Assembly (NCBI RefSeq): GCF_011947225.1
Contig: NZ_JAATVW010000015.1
Location: 62,001-126,000 of the forward strand
Direction: 5' to 3'
DNA: 64,000 nucleotides
From: Planosporangium flavigriseum
GTDB lineage: Bacteria; Actinomycetota; Actinomycetes; Mycobacteriales; Micromonosporaceae
Of this stretch, positions 53,930 to 63,981 are shown piece after piece. The notes below the pieces were generated by a model. It ran no database searches. It was not told the DNA's origin and saw nothing but the letters and a program-made list of their open reading frames with translations. Each line of letters begins with the position of its first letter. The first letter of the stretch is position 1. Position numbers and translations under genes: made by a program.

Positions 53930-55563
53930 GCCGGGACCTCCTCGACGACCCGGCCGGCTTCCATGCGTACGACCCGGTCGGCGAGCGTCAGCAGCGCGGG
54001 CCGGTGCGCCACCAGCACGACCGTACGGCCGCGGGCCAGCCGGCGGACCCCTTCAAGTACGGCGGCCTCGCTCTCGCCGTCCAGGTTCGCGGTCGGCTCG
54101 TCGAGCAGGACGACGGGCGCATTCGACAGGAAGGCCCGAGCCAGCGCCACCCGTTGTCGCTGGCCGGCCGACAGCCCCGCGCCGCCCTCACCGACTCCTG
54201 CGTCCAGGAAGTCGGAGGCCAGCGCTGCCTCGGCCGCCGAGCGCACAGCCTCGGAAGGGGCATCGGGACAGCCGAGCCGGATGTTGTCGGCGACGGTGCC
54301 GGGGAACAGGTACGGCCGCTGCGACATCCACACCACGTGCCGGCGCCAGGCGTCCGGGTCGAGCACGGAAAGATCCACGCTGCCGACCGCAACGCGCCCG
54401 GCGTCCGGCAAAACAAACCCGAGCAGCACGTTCAGCAGCGTCGACTTGCCGCAGCCGCTCGGGCCGGTCAACGCCACCACCTCGCCGGGCGCGATGGTCA
54501 GGTCCACCCCGTCGACAGCCGGAACCGCCCGGTCCGGGTAGCGCACGGTAACTCCGGAGACCACGATCGGGCCGGACGGGACGTCGGTACGCGTGCCGCG
54601 CGGCGGCGGCTCCTCCTCCAGTACCGAGAAGACCTGCTCCGCAGCGGCGAGCCCCTCGGTGCTGGCGTGGAAGTGGGTGCCGACCATGCGTAGCGGCAGG
54701 TACGCCTCTGGCGCGAGGATCAGCACCAGCAGGGCCGTTCGCAGGTCCAGCCGCCCTTCCACCAGGCGCAGCCCGACCGCCACGGCGACCAGGGCCACGG
54801 AGATCGTCGCGATCAGTTCGAGCACCAGCGACGACAGGAACGCCAGTCGAAGGGTGCGCATCGTGGCCCGCCGGTGCTCGTTGCTGACCCGCCGGATCGT
54901 CTCGGCCTGCGCCTTCGCCCGGCCGAACACCTTGAGTGTGGGCAGCCCGGCGATGACGTCGAGGAAGTGATGGGCCAGCCGGGTCAGCATCCGGAAACTG
55001 CGCCGGTTGCGGGCCTCGGTGGTGATCCCGACGAGCGCCAGGAAGATCGGGATCAGCGGCAGCGTGACTGCGATCGTCACCGTGGCCAGCAGGTCGACCG
55101 GGAGCAGCCAGGCGAGCACGATCGCGGGTACGACCGCGGCGAGGACGAGTTGAGGCAGGTAGCGGGCGAAGTACCCGTCGAGCGCGTCGACCCCTCGGGT
55201 GGCGAGCGTGGTCAGCTCACCACGTCGTTGCCCGGTCAGCCAGCCCGGGCCGAGGCGGACCAGGTGGCCCAGCAGCCGTTCCCGGAGTTGGGTCTTGACC
55301 GCCGCGGCCGCGCGGTGGGCGGCCACCTCTTGCGCCCAGGCCAGCACCGCCCGGGCCACGACGACGCCGCCCAGCGCGATCAGGGCGCCGCGCAGGGCGC
55401 TGACGCCGGCCCCGTGCAGGAAGATCGCGGTGATGCCACCGGCGAGCAGCGTCGCCTGGGCCACGATCAGTCCGGCGACGGCCAGGCCGAGGATGACGCA
55501 GACGGTGAGGTACCAACGGGTCGCCCCGGCGTAGCGGATCAGCCGCGGATCCAGCGGTTTCAC
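53926..55563 (-). CDS. cydD: Cytochrome bd assembly ABC exporter subunit CydD
   Basis: 545 residues from GTG 55563, which overlaps the cydB stop by 4 bp (GTGA). N-terminal TM half begins LDPRLIRYAGATRWYLTVCV; PLIPIFLALVGITTEARNRR and FHASTEGLAAAEQVFSVLEE are CydD landmarks. ATPase: Walker A TGPSGCGKST, signature GLSAGQRQR, Walker B VVLLDEPTANLD, His in LVAHRP. Pairs with CydC. Gene order cydABDC is common in actinobacteria. Confidence 0.92.
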   Translation of the reverse strand: MKPLDPRLIRYAGATRWYLTVCVILGLAVAGLIVAQATLLAGGITAIFLHGAGVSALRGALIALGGVVVARAVLAWAQEVAAHRAAAAVKTQLRERLLGHLVRLGPGWLTGQRRGELTTLATRGVDALDGYFARYLPQLVLAAVVPAIVLAWLLPVDLLATVTIAVTLPLIPIFLALVGITTEARNRRSFRMLTRLAHHFLDVIAGLPTLKVFGRAKAQAETIRRVSNEHRRATMRTLRLAFLSSLVLELIATISVALVAVAVGLRLVEGRLDLRTALLVLILAPEAYLPLRMVGTHFHASTEGLAAAEQVFSVLEEEPPPRGTRTDVPSGPIVVSGVTVRYPDRAVPAVDGVDLTIAPGEVVALTGPSGCGKSTLLNVLLGFVLPDAGRVAVGSVDLSVLDPDAWRRHVVWMSQRPYLFPGTVADNIRLGCPDAPSEAVRSAAEAALASDFLDAGVGEGGAGLSAGQRQRVALARAFLSNAPVVLLDEPTANLDGESEAAVLEGVRRLARGRTVVLVAHRPALLTLADRVVRMEAGRVVEEVPA

Positions 55564-56594
55564 GGTCTCGCCGCGCCTGCCGGGGGAGGTGCGGACGTCG
55601 CGGGCGGGATGTGCTGGACGCCGATGCGCTTGCGGAACACCCAGTACGTCCAGCCTTGGTAGAGCAGTACCACGGGAGTGAACGCTACCGCCACCCACGT
55701 CATGATCCTTAACGTGTACGGGCTGGAGGCCGCGTTCGTGGTCGTCAGGCTGTACGCCGGGTCGAGCGTCGACGGCAGCACGTTCGGGTACAGCGCGAGG
55801 AACAGGGTCGCCGTGGCCGCGAGGACCGTGACCGCGGTGGCCAGGAACGCCCAGCCTTCGCGCCCGGCCCGGTTGGCGATCAGCGCGGCGACCAGCGTGG
55901 CTGCCGCGACCACGGCGGTGCCGGCGGTGATGGCGTCCCCACGCAGGATCTGGGTCCACGCCAGGAACCCGCCTGCGGCTGCCACGGCCGCGATGCCGAC
56001 CCCGCCCGCGACCGCCCGCGCGGACGCCCGAATGGGGCCGGTCGTCTTCAGCGCCAGGAACACCGCCCCGTGCGTCACGAACAGCAGGAGCGTGGTCAGG
56101 CCGCCGAGTAGGGCGTACGGGTTGAGGAGATCAACAAACCCGCCCACGTTGTGGTGGTCGGCGTTCAGCGCCACTCCCCGGACGATGTTGCCGAACGCGA
56201 CGCCCCACAGCACCGCCGGGACGAGGCTGCCGAACACGATCGCCCGGTCCCAGTTGCGCCGCCAGCGGTCGCTGTCGACCTTGCCCCGGTACTCGAACGC
56301 CACCCCGCGCAGGATGAGCGCGACGAGGATCAGCAGGAGGGGCAGGTAGAAGCCGGAGAAGAGGGTCGCGTACCACTCGGGGAACGCGGCGAACGTGGCG
56401 CCAGCGGCGACGATCAGCCACACCTCGTTGCCGTCCCAGACCGGGCCGATGGTGTTGAGCAGGACCCGCCGCTGGGTTTCCGACCGGCCGAGCACCGGCA
56501 GGAGCACGCCGACGCCGAAGTCGAAGCCCTCCAGGAGGAAGTAGCCGGCCCACAGCACCGCGATGAGCAGGAACCACACGTCGTTGAGGTTCAT
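55560..56594 (-). CDS. cydB: Cytochrome bd ubiquinol/menaquinol oxidase subunit II
   Basis: 344 residues from ATG 56594. About nine TM segments. Landmarks are WFLLIAVLWAGYFLLEGFDF at the N-terminus, RRVLLNTIGPVWDGNEVWLI and LLLFVTHGAVFLALKT. It pairs with CydA to make the membrane oxidase that reduces oxygen at very low tension without pumping protons. It starts 14 bp after cydA. Confidence 0.95.
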   Translation of the reverse strand: MNLNDVWFLLIAVLWAGYFLLEGFDFGVGVLLPVLGRSETQRRVLLNTIGPVWDGNEVWLIVAAGATFAAFPEWYATLFSGFYLPLLLILVALILRGVAFEYRGKVDSDRWRRNWDRAIVFGSLVPAVLWGVAFGNIVRGVALNADHHNVGGFVDLLNPYALLGGLTTLLLFVTHGAVFLALKTTGPIRASARAVAGGVGIAAVAAAGGFLAWTQILRGDAITAGTAVVAAATLVAALIANRAGREGWAFLATAVTVLAATATLFLALYPNVLPSTLDPAYSLTTTNAASSPYTLRIMTWVAVAFTPVVLLYQGWTYWVFRKRIGVQHIPPATSAPPPAGAARP

Positions 56595-56608
56595 GGTCGC
56601 ACTCCGAA

Positions 56609-58012
56609 TCAGTACGCGAACGCGAGCGGGCGGTCTTCGGTCTCGGACTCGGCGTCCGGGTCGTGAACCGGCAACTCCGGCGGTCCGGCCTTGGCGTAGC
56701 GCAGCAGCAGGAACAGTTCCACCACGGCCAAGGCGCCGTAGAGCAGCGTGAAGACGGCCAGCGAGGTGACGACGCTGCCGATGCCGACGGTGGGGGAGAC
56801 GCTGTTCGACGTCTTCAACACCCCGAACACCGTCCACGGCTGGCGACCCATCTCGGTGAAGATCCAGCCGAACGAGTTGGCGAGCAGCGGCAGTGATACC
56901 GACCAGACGGCCGCGCGCCAGAACAGCTTGCCCCTGGGCATCCGACCGCGGCGGGTCAGCCACAGCCCGAGTACGCCGAGCAGTACCGAGATCATGCCGA
57001 GGCCGATCATCAGGCGGAACGACCAGTACGTGGCGGGTACGTACGGTGTGTAGTCGCCCGGGCCGAAGCGCTGCTCGTACTCGCGCTGGATGTCGTTGAT
57101 CCCCTCGACCTTGCCGTTGGGATCGGCGGTGGCCAGGAACGACAGGGCATGCGGTACGCGCAGCCCGAACGTCTCGGCGCTGCCGTCCAGCGGGCCGATC
57201 GAGAACAGCGAGAACGACGCGGGCTGGGAGGTCTCGTACAGCGCCTCGGCGGCGGCCATCTTCATCGGCTGCTGCTCGGTCATGACCCGGCCCATGACGT
57301 CGCCGCTGATCGCCACCGCCGCGCCGGAGATCACGATGGTCCACAGCGCCAGGCGCAGGCTGGGGCGGAACACCCCGATCTCGTTGCCGCGCATGAGGTG
57401 CCAACCGCACACGCACAGCATCAGGACGCCCGCGGTCAGGAACGCGGCGGCGATCGTGTGTGGGAACGCCACGAGCGTCGTGGAGTTGGTGAGCACGGCG
57501 ACGATGTCGGTCAGTTCGGCCCGGTTGGTGGCTGGATTGATCCGGTACCCGACGGGGTGCTGCATCCAGGAGTTCGCCGCGAGGATGAAGTACGCCGACA
57601 GGATTGTGCCGATCGAGGCGAGCCAGATGCTCGCGAGGTGCGCCTTCTTGGGAAGCCGGTCCCACCCGAAGATCCACAGCCCGAGGAACGTGGACTCGAG
57701 GAAGAACGCGAGCAGCCCCTCGATGGCGAGCGGCGCGCCGAAGACGTCGCCGACGAAGCGGGAGTACTCGCTCCAGTTCATTCCGAACTGGAACTCCTGC
57801 ACGATCCCGGTGACGACACCCATGGCGAAGTTGATGAGGAAGAGTTTGCCCCAGAACTTGGTGGCCCGGAGGTAGTGCTCCTTCCCGGTGCGTACCCAGG
57901 CCGTCTGCAGCACCGCGACGAGCGCCGACAGTCCGATGGTGATCGGTACGAACAGGAAGTGGTACACCGTGGTGACGGCGAATTGCCATCGTGCCAGGTC
58001 CAGTGCGTCCAC
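56609..58012 (-). CDS. cydA: Cytochrome bd ubiquinol/menaquinol oxidase subunit I
   Basis: 467 residues from GTG 58012, with AAAGGA 7 nt upstream. Heme-ligand His in TVYHFLFVPITIGLSALVAV, NFAMGVVTGIVQEFQFGMNW and the GRQPW motif (EMGRQPWTVFGVLKT) identify CydA. The Q-loop is short, the form common in Gram-positives. First gene of cydABDC. A TACATGTA palindrome with a further half-copy stands upstream and may control the operon. Confidence 0.95.
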   Translation of the reverse strand: MDALDLARWQFAVTTVYHFLFVPITIGLSALVAVLQTAWVRTGKEHYLRATKFWGKLFLINFAMGVVTGIVQEFQFGMNWSEYSRFVGDVFGAPLAIEGLLAFFLESTFLGLWIFGWDRLPKKAHLASIWLASIGTILSAYFILAANSWMQHPVGYRINPATNRAELTDIVAVLTNSTTLVAFPHTIAAAFLTAGVLMLCVCGWHLMRGNEIGVFRPSLRLALWTIVISGAAVAISGDVMGRVMTEQQPMKMAAAEALYETSQPASFSLFSIGPLDGSAETFGLRVPHALSFLATADPNGKVEGINDIQREYEQRFGPGDYTPYVPATYWSFRLMIGLGMISVLLGVLGLWLTRRGRMPRGKLFWRAAVWSVSLPLLANSFGWIFTEMGRQPWTVFGVLKTSNSVSPTVGIGSVVTSLAVFTLLYGALAVVELFLLLRYAKAGPPELPVHDPDAESETEDRPLAFAY

Positions 58013-58130
58013 GCGCGGATCCTTTCCAGACGGGCCTGGAAGCAGCATCGGATCTAGCGTGCGCCCAAGATCAGGGCCGAAAGTCCGGCCGGGCGCGCGA
58101 GAGGTCCCGGCTCAGATTTAAGTGCCTCGC

Positions 58131-58153
58131 CTACATGTAGCGCAACTACATGT
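58131..58153. promoter_or_regulatory. Repeated TACATGTA operator-like site upstream of cydA
   Basis: CTACATGTAG (58131-58140) is a perfect palindrome, and CTACATGT recurs at 58146-58153, 15 bp on. It lies about 120-140 bp upstream of the cydA start. TACA-TGTA is the core of BlaI/MecI-type operators; binding by such a regulator is inference, since no blaI gene is in the window. Confidence 0.5.
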
Positions 58154-58161
58154 GAGCCAGG

Positions 58162-60924
58162 TCAAGCGGCCGTGGCGCACCCGTCGCCGTTCGACGTGAT
58201 CAGGCTTTCGATCTCCGTCGCGCGCAGCGGCTTGGCGAAGTGGAAGCCCTGCGCGAGGCGGTACCCGAGCGTGTGCAGCCGGTCGGCCTGAGCGCCGGTC
58301 TCCACACCCTCGGCGATCGCGTGCAGGCCCAGCGCCTGGGCGATCTCGATGATCGACGTGACGATCGCCTCCTGCTCGACCGTTCCGGTGACGCCGTCCA
58401 CGAAGGACTTGTCCACCTTGAGCACGTCCACCGGGCAGGTGCGCAGCAGGCCGAGCGAGGAGTGGCCGGTGCCGAAGTCGTCGAGGGCGATGCTGACACC
58501 GAGCGCGTGGATGGCGGCTACCGTCTCCGCGGCGCGACCGCCGCCGAACACGGCCGTCTCGGTGATCTCGACCGTGAGCTGGGCCGGGTCCAGGCCGGTC
58601 TCGGCCAGGACCGACGCCACCGTCTGCGGAAGCGTCGGCTCGAGCAGTTGCCGGGCCGAGACGTTGACGCTGATCCGGCTGAGCGCGTCGGCGCCGTATT
58701 CGCGGATCCACTGGGCGGCCTGCTGGCAGGCGGTCCGCAGGATCCACTCGCCCAACGGCACGATCAGGCCGGTGCGCTCTGCCACCGGGATGAACCGCAT
58801 CGGCGAGACCATCCCGTCGCGGGGGTGGTTCCAGCGCACCAGCGCCTCCACTCCGACCACCTGGCCGCTGGGCAGGTCGACGACGGGCTGGTAGAGCAGG
58901 TGCAGCTCGTCGCGCTCCAGCGCGTGGCTGAGGTCGGCGGCCAGTTGCGCGTGCTCGACCGCGCGGGCGTCCAGGTCGGCGTCGTAGTGCACGTACCGGT
59001 TCTTGCCCAGCTCCTTGGCTGCGTACATGGCGATGTCGGCCCGGCGCAGCAGGTCCTCGGCGTCCGTTCCGGCCTCGTTGTCGGCCAGCCCGATGCTCGC
59101 CTGGATCAGCAGGTCGTGGTTTGCCGCGTTCACCGATGCGCCCAGCGCTCCGATGATCCGCTCGGCGACGTGCCCGCTCTCGCCGGAGCGGAGGTCGTTG
59201 AGCAGGATCGCGAACTCGTCACCGCCGAGGCGGGCGATGGTGTCGTCCGGCCGGATGCAGGCGCGCAGCCGGGCGCCCACGGCCACGAGTAGCGAATCGC
59301 CCACCGGGTGCCCGAGCCGGTCGTTGATGGTCTTGAAGTCGTCCAGGTCCACCAGGACCACGGCGACGGTGCCCGGTTCGGCCGTGGCGAGGGCCCGTTC
59401 GGTACGCGTGGTGAACAGCGCCCGGTTGGCCAGGCCGGTCAGCTCGTCGTGGGACGCCTGGTAGGCGAGCTGGTCCTGGTACCGCCGGGTGTCGGACACG
59501 TCGCGGGCGTTGCAGACGAACCCCTGCACGCTCGGGTCGTGCAGCAGGTTGGTGTACGTGACCTCCATCCAACGCCACGTACCGTCGGCGTGCCGGATCC
59601 GGGCCTGGCCCCGCAGACTGGGGCGGGGGTCGTGGTGCAGCTGCCGGAGCAGCTCGTTGAGTGCGGCCACGTCGTCGGGGTTCACGACGCTGTCGGCCCG
59701 CTCGCCGACCAGTTCCTCGGGTTGGTGGCCGAGCACCCGGTACGAGCCAGGGGTCATGTACGTGAAGCGCCCGTTCGCGTCGATGATGCTGATGACGTCG
59801 TCGGAGTTCTGCACCAGCGACCGGAAGCGCTGCTCGTGCCGGCGCAGTTCGAGCATGCTGGCGTCTACCTGGGACAGCAGCCGGGCGTTGTCCTGGAACG
59901 CGATGATCTGGCGGATCACCACGAGGGCGGTCAGCGCCACCGAACCGGCGACCATGAGCTGGATGCCGCCGGGGCTCTGCCGCGCCGTGATGAGTAGCAG
60001 CGCGTCCGTGCCGGTGATCGCCGCATACGGGAGCAGGCTGAACGAGCGATGGCGCCGGCGCCGGCCGGCACGGCGGGCGCCGGCGGGAGGCCGCTGCTGG
60101 AGCCACGTGGCGAGGACGACGCCACAGAAGAGCAGCGGGTAGATCGCCATGAAGGCGGACAGTTCCGGGCGGCTCTGCAGGACCGGAGAATTGATCAAAA
60201 GGACGGCGGTGACCAGGCCGGTGCCGCCCAGCGCCCAGGCGGCGCGCGGGTCGAGGCCGTCGGGGCCGGTCAGGTTGATCTTCAAGCTGGCCAGCACACC
60301 GCCGAGGGTGAGTACGACGATCACCATCAACGTCACGGTGTCGTGGATGACGGCGGGCCGACCGTCCTGGTGGGCGCCGAAATACCAGAGCAGGAGGCCG
60401 GTTGCCACGGCCATGATGCCGAGGTCCAGTCCGACCGTGAGCCATTCGCGGCGGGACCGGGCGTGGACCGGCAGTCGGAGCAGCGCCCAGATGACCGTGG
60501 CCAGCGCCGCCGCGAACAGTCCAATCGTGATCGGCTCCATCCGGTGGGACGGGGCATCGGGACCGGCCAGGGCGTCGTGCACGAGGCTGGGCAGTGCGAC
60601 GAGCGCGATAGCGATAGCTACCGCGCCGTGACGCCAGAATCGGCGGGCCGGTAGGGCGAGATCGGCGTTACGCGCGACCTGCAGGGCGGCGAAAAGAGCA
60701 AGGGTCGGGCCGAGGGGGACCAGCAGCCAGCCGAGGATCGGCGGCCCGAACGGGTGCGTCCGGCGCAGCACGTACCAGGTGATTGCGGTGAGCGCGATGA
60801 ACGCGCAGGCGGCGAGCAGGGTCGACCCCGGCGACCGCCGCCACGGTGCGGGCGGTGCGCTGACTGGGCGCGCTGGTGACAGCGTCGCCGCGCGGGCGTC
60901 GCTCAGATCGTCACCACGGTCCAT
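58162..60924 (-). CDS. Membrane MHYT-less PAS-GGDEF-EAL c-di-GMP protein
   Basis: 920 residues from ATG 60924, with GAGGG 8-9 nt upstream. About eight TM segments (about 30-325) form an uncharacterised sensor. PAS (about 370-490) precedes GGDEF at 567-571 (RLGGDEFAILL, with I-site RPDD five residues before). The EAL domain has VVGVEALVRWNHPRDG (about 690) and the metal loop IALDDFGTGHSS. Both catalytic signatures are intact, so it could make or degrade c-di-GMP; balance unknown. It is transcribed towards the cyd operon. Confidence 0.92.
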   Translation of the reverse strand: MDRGDDLSDARAATLSPARPVSAPPAPWRRSPGSTLLAACAFIALTAITWYVLRRTHPFGPPILGWLLVPLGPTLALFAALQVARNADLALPARRFWRHGAVAIAIALVALPSLVHDALAGPDAPSHRMEPITIGLFAAALATVIWALLRLPVHARSRREWLTVGLDLGIMAVATGLLLWYFGAHQDGRPAVIHDTVTLMVIVVLTLGGVLASLKINLTGPDGLDPRAAWALGGTGLVTAVLLINSPVLQSRPELSAFMAIYPLLFCGVVLATWLQQRPPAGARRAGRRRRHRSFSLLPYAAITGTDALLLITARQSPGGIQLMVAGSVALTALVVIRQIIAFQDNARLLSQVDASMLELRRHEQRFRSLVQNSDDVISIIDANGRFTYMTPGSYRVLGHQPEELVGERADSVVNPDDVAALNELLRQLHHDPRPSLRGQARIRHADGTWRWMEVTYTNLLHDPSVQGFVCNARDVSDTRRYQDQLAYQASHDELTGLANRALFTTRTERALATAEPGTVAVVLVDLDDFKTINDRLGHPVGDSLLVAVGARLRACIRPDDTIARLGGDEFAILLNDLRSGESGHVAERIIGALGASVNAANHDLLIQASIGLADNEAGTDAEDLLRRADIAMYAAKELGKNRYVHYDADLDARAVEHAQLAADLSHALERDELHLLYQPVVDLPSGQVVGVEALVRWNHPRDGMVSPMRFIPVAERTGLIVPLGEWILRTACQQAAQWIREYGADALSRISVNVSARQLLEPTLPQTVASVLAETGLDPAQLTVEITETAVFGGGRAAETVAAIHALGVSIALDDFGTGHSSLGLLRTCPVDVLKVDKSFVDGVTGTVEQEAIVTSIIEIAQALGLHAIAEGVETGAQADRLHTLGYRLAQGFHFAKPLRATEIESLITSNGDGCATAA

Positions 60925-61118
60925 GTCCTGCACCCTCTGCCGTAGCCTCGTCTCGCGTACGCGAGACACCCGTCCGGTCGGCGACGGGGGTGCGAACTTG
61001 AGGACTCTCGTCGATGAACCTCGGCGTCCTGTGGGGTTTTGTCCGATTAGTAATGGTTCACTCAGTGAAAATTTGCGGCCAGGCGCCTCCTGGGGGCTGA
61101 ACGGGCGCCTCGCGCCGC

Positions 61119-61148
61119 AAAGGGGGCGCCGAATCCGGCGCCCCCTTT
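61119..61148. terminator. Terminator-like hairpin between the GGDEF-EAL and SBP genes
   Basis: A perfect 12-bp stem AAAGGGGGCGCC (61119-61130) pairs with 61137-61148 around GAATCC. The right arm ends in TTTCCCCC. It lies 29 bp after a shorter G-rich repeat and likely ends the minus-strand lipoprotein transcript, but at a distance of about 290 bp from its stop codon. Confidence 0.6.
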
Positions 61149-61437
61149 CCCCCGTGCCGATTCAGTTGTCGGGCGCCACGGAGGCCTATGCGTCAGGCTT
61201 CGCGGACCGAATCGGCTGATTCGTGCTGCGGTCAGCCGCCAGGGTCGGACTGGCGACTGACCGCGTATCGAAACCTATGATCTGTTACGCATTGTGACAA
61301 GGGTCTTGGGTAACTCGGCACGGGAATCGGTCTAACCAGGGGACAAGGTGGTCTCTGAGGGGGCCACGAGCCGTAACTTTGAGTGACAAGACCCTGTCGC
61401 CGCCCGGCCGCCACGCTCGGTCACGCGTACCGTCTGA
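61149..61437. other. Intergenic stretch with no recognised gene
   Basis: About 290 bases between the hairpin and the stop of the solute-binding lipoprotein gene. I see no open frame with supporting start signals and no repeat. It is the 3' region of the minus-strand gene. Confidence 0.5.
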
Positions 61438-62628
61438 TCATTTCTTCGCCAGCGACGCCGCCATCCGGTCCCACAGGTCGAACGCCCGAGCCTGCGCGTC
61501 GGCGGGTAGCGGCGTCTCCTTTGGAGAGTTCCTGATCAGGTTGTCGTACTCCGGGCGCCCGAACTTCCTGATGACGTCCTGGCTGTCGGTCGGCGCCAGG
61601 TCGATCGTCGCGCCCTTGACCGCAGGGCCGGGGTAGAAGTAACCGTTGTCGAAGGTGATCGCCTGCTGCTTCGGCTGAAGCATGTACCGGATGAGGTTGA
61701 GCACCGCCGACAGCTTGTTCGTGCCGATGCCATTCGGCACCGCCGCGTAGTGCGCGTCCATGACCCAGTGGAAGCCGCCGAGCGCAACCACCTTCATCTC
61801 CGCGGGCACCGTGCCGAGCGCGCGGGAGTTGATGTCCCAGCCGGTCGTGGCGGCGATGATGTCCACCGTGCCGCTCGCGAGGTCCGTCATCGTCTGCGCG
61901 GTACTGCCCGGGTGCGGCGGGTTGTAGGGCGTCATCTCGGTCAGGAACTCCCACGTCCGGTGCCAGGTCTCCGGGTTCTTCGGATCACGGTCGCCGAGGA
62001 GGTAGGGCAGGCCCATGAGCATGGTGCGAGCCGGCCCGGAGTTGCGCGGCTGGGCGTACGAGACCTTCCCCGGGTGCGCCTTCGCGTACGCGAGAAGTTC
62101 CGCCGCGGTGGTCGGCGGGGTCGGGACGGTCTTCGGGTTGTACATGAACAGCGGGCCGGCCGGGTACTCGGTCACGACCACGCCGTGCCCCTGAGCCAAC
62201 TCCTGCATCTTCGCCGCGTCCTCGGTGTACACGCCCTCGGGTGGGCTGACCTTTTGCCAGATGCCCTGCGCCAGACCGGCGGTGAGGGTGTCGGTGCCGG
62301 CGAGCACCAGATCGGCGCCGAGGTGTCCCGAGTGCTGCTCCGCCTTGATCGCCGACGTTATCTCGGCCGGGGCTGCCGTTCTGGTGACTATCTTCGAGAC
62401 GACCTCCGGGTGCTCCTTCTGGAAGTTGTCGAGGATCCCCTGGGTCAACTGCAGATTCCCGGTGGCGTCCACGATGTTCAGAATCTGCGGGCTCGACGGT
62501 TTGGCCGCAGCCGCGGTGCCGGAGTCGGCGGGCGCCGCTTTCGTGCTGGAGTCCGGCTCGATGCACCCGGACACGATGAGGGCGGCGGCAGCCAGCGCGC
62601 AGGCGTACCGACGAATGCTACTGGTCAT
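61438..62628 (-). CDS. Solute-binding lipoprotein of an ABC transporter
   Basis: 396 residues from ATG 62628. The signal peptide ends in a lipobox ALIVSGC, giving a membrane-anchored extracytoplasmic protein. The fold is that of family-1/polyamine-iron type binding proteins (PQILNIVDATGNLQLTQGIL near the mature start, LFMYNPKTVPTPPTT, TGWDINSRALGTVP). The EYPAGPLFMYNP segment resembles spermidine/putrescine and iron binders. No permease or ATPase is next to it, so the partner and substrate are unknown; an orphan location is notable. Confidence 0.8.
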   Translation of the reverse strand: MTSSIRRYACALAAAALIVSGCIEPDSSTKAAPADSGTAAAAKPSSPQILNIVDATGNLQLTQGILDNFQKEHPEVVSKIVTRTAAPAEITSAIKAEQHSGHLGADLVLAGTDTLTAGLAQGIWQKVSPPEGVYTEDAAKMQELAQGHGVVVTEYPAGPLFMYNPKTVPTPPTTAAELLAYAKAHPGKVSYAQPRNSGPARTMLMGLPYLLGDRDPKNPETWHRTWEFLTEMTPYNPPHPGSTAQTMTDLASGTVDIIAATTGWDINSRALGTVPAEMKVVALGGFHWVMDAHYAAVPNGIGTNKLSAVLNLIRYMLQPKQQAITFDNGYFYPGPAVKGATIDLAPTDSQDVIRKFGRPEYDNLIRNSPKETPLPADAQARAFDLWDRMAASLAKK

Positions 62629-62700
62629 CGACTGTCGTCTCCCTCTTCGCGCCTTCGATGTCACCGTACCTGTGGGATCGGCGAGGTCTAGGCTTCCCGC

Positions 62701-63981
62701 GTGCGTCAAACTGAGCTCCTCGCCTTGGACCGCGCCCACGTGTGGCACCCGTACTCACCCGTGCCCGGCACGTCCACCCCGCTGGTCGTCGAGTCGGCTT
62801 CCGGGGTCCGGCTGCGGCTGGCCGAGCCGTTCGAAGGCCACCGGGAACTGGTCGACGGGATGTCCTCGTGGTGGGCGGCCATCCACGGGTACGCCCACCC
62901 GGTGCTCGACGCGGCCGTCCGCGACCAGCTCGGCCGCATGAGCCACGTCATGTTCGGCGGCCTCACCCACGAGCCGGCGATACGGCTCGCCGCCCGCCTC
63001 GTCGAGGTGACGCCACCTGGCCTGGAGCACGTCTTCTTCGCCGACTCCGGCTCGGTCTCCGTCGAGGTCGCCGCGAAGATGTGCCTGCAGTACTGGCGCT
63101 CGGTCGGACGCCCGGGCAAGCAGCGGCTGCTGACCTGGCGCGGCGGCTACCACGGCGACACGTTCCACCCCATGTCGGTGTGCGACCCCGAGGGCGGCAT
63201 GCACCACCTGTGGACGGGCGTCCTGCCGCGTCAGGTCTTCGCCGACGCCCCGCCGGTCGAGTTCGACCCCGGGTACGCGCAGCGCCTCGCTGACCTCATC
63301 GGACAGCACGCCGACGAGTTGGCCGCGGTCATCGTCGAGCCCGTGGTGCAGGGTGCCGGGGGCATGCGGTTCCACTCGCCGGAGTACCTGCGGGTGCTGC
63401 GGGAGGCTTGCGATGCCGCTGGGGTGCTGTTGATCTTCGATGAGATCGCCACCGGCTTCGGGCGTACGGGGGAGCTCTTCGCCGCCGACCACGCCGGCGT
63501 GAGCCCGGACGTCATGTGCATCGGCAAGGCGATCTCCGGCGGGTACCTGTCGTTCGCGGCGACCCTGTGTACGAGCGAAGTGGCCGACGGGATCTCGCGG
63601 GGGAGCGTACCGGTGCTGGCGCACGGGCCGACGTTCATGGGCAACCCGCTCGCCTGCGCCGTGGCGAACGCCTCGCTGGACCTGCTGGCCCACGGGGACT
63701 GGAAGACGAACGTGAAGCGCATCGAGGCCGGCCTGCGGGCGGGCCTGGCGCCGGCTTCGGGCGTCCCCGGCGTCGCCGACGTACGCGTACTCGGCGCGAT
63801 CGGGGTCGTCCAACTCGACCACGAGGTCGACATCGCCGCCGCGACCCGGGCGGCCGGGGCGAATGGCGTGTGGCTGCGCCCGTTCCGGGACCTGATCTAC
63901 ACGATGCCGCCGTACGTCACCGAGGACGCCGACCTCGAGCGCATCTGCGCCGCCATCGTGGCCGCGGCGGCTGCCGGGTGA
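62701..63981 (+). CDS. bioA: Adenosylmethionine-8-amino-7-oxononanoate aminotransferase BioA
   Basis: 426 residues from GTG 62701. HVWHPYSPV and [20 protein letters not shown] are BioA-specific; [10 protein letters not shown] binds cofactor, [14 protein letters not shown] supplies the PLP-contact Asp, and the PLP-linked Lys is in [11 protein letters not shown]. BioA transfers the amino group from SAM in the third-last step of biotin synthesis. The stop overlaps the next start (GTGA), as expected for a following bioD or bioF. Confidence 0.95.
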   Translation: MRQTELLALDRAHVWHPYSPVPGTSTPLVVESASGVRLRLAEPFEGHRELVDGMSSWWAAIHGYAHPVLDAAVRDQLGRMSHVMFGGLTHEPAIRLAARLVEVTPPGLEHVFFADSGSVSVEVAAKMCLQYWRSVGRPGKQRLLTWRGGYHGDTFHPMSVCDPEGGMHHLWTGVLPRQVFADAPPVEFDPGYAQRLADLIGQHADELAAVIVEPVVQGAGGMRFHSPEYLRVLREACDAAGVLLIFDEIATGFGRTGELFAADHAGVSPDVMCIGKAISGGYLSFAATLCTSEVADGISRGSVPVLAHGPTFMGNPLACAVANASLDLLAHGDWKTNVKRIEAGLRAGLAPASGVPGVADVRVLGAIGVVQLDHEVDIAAATRAAGANGVWLRPFRDLIYTMPPYVTEDADLERICAAIVAAAAAG

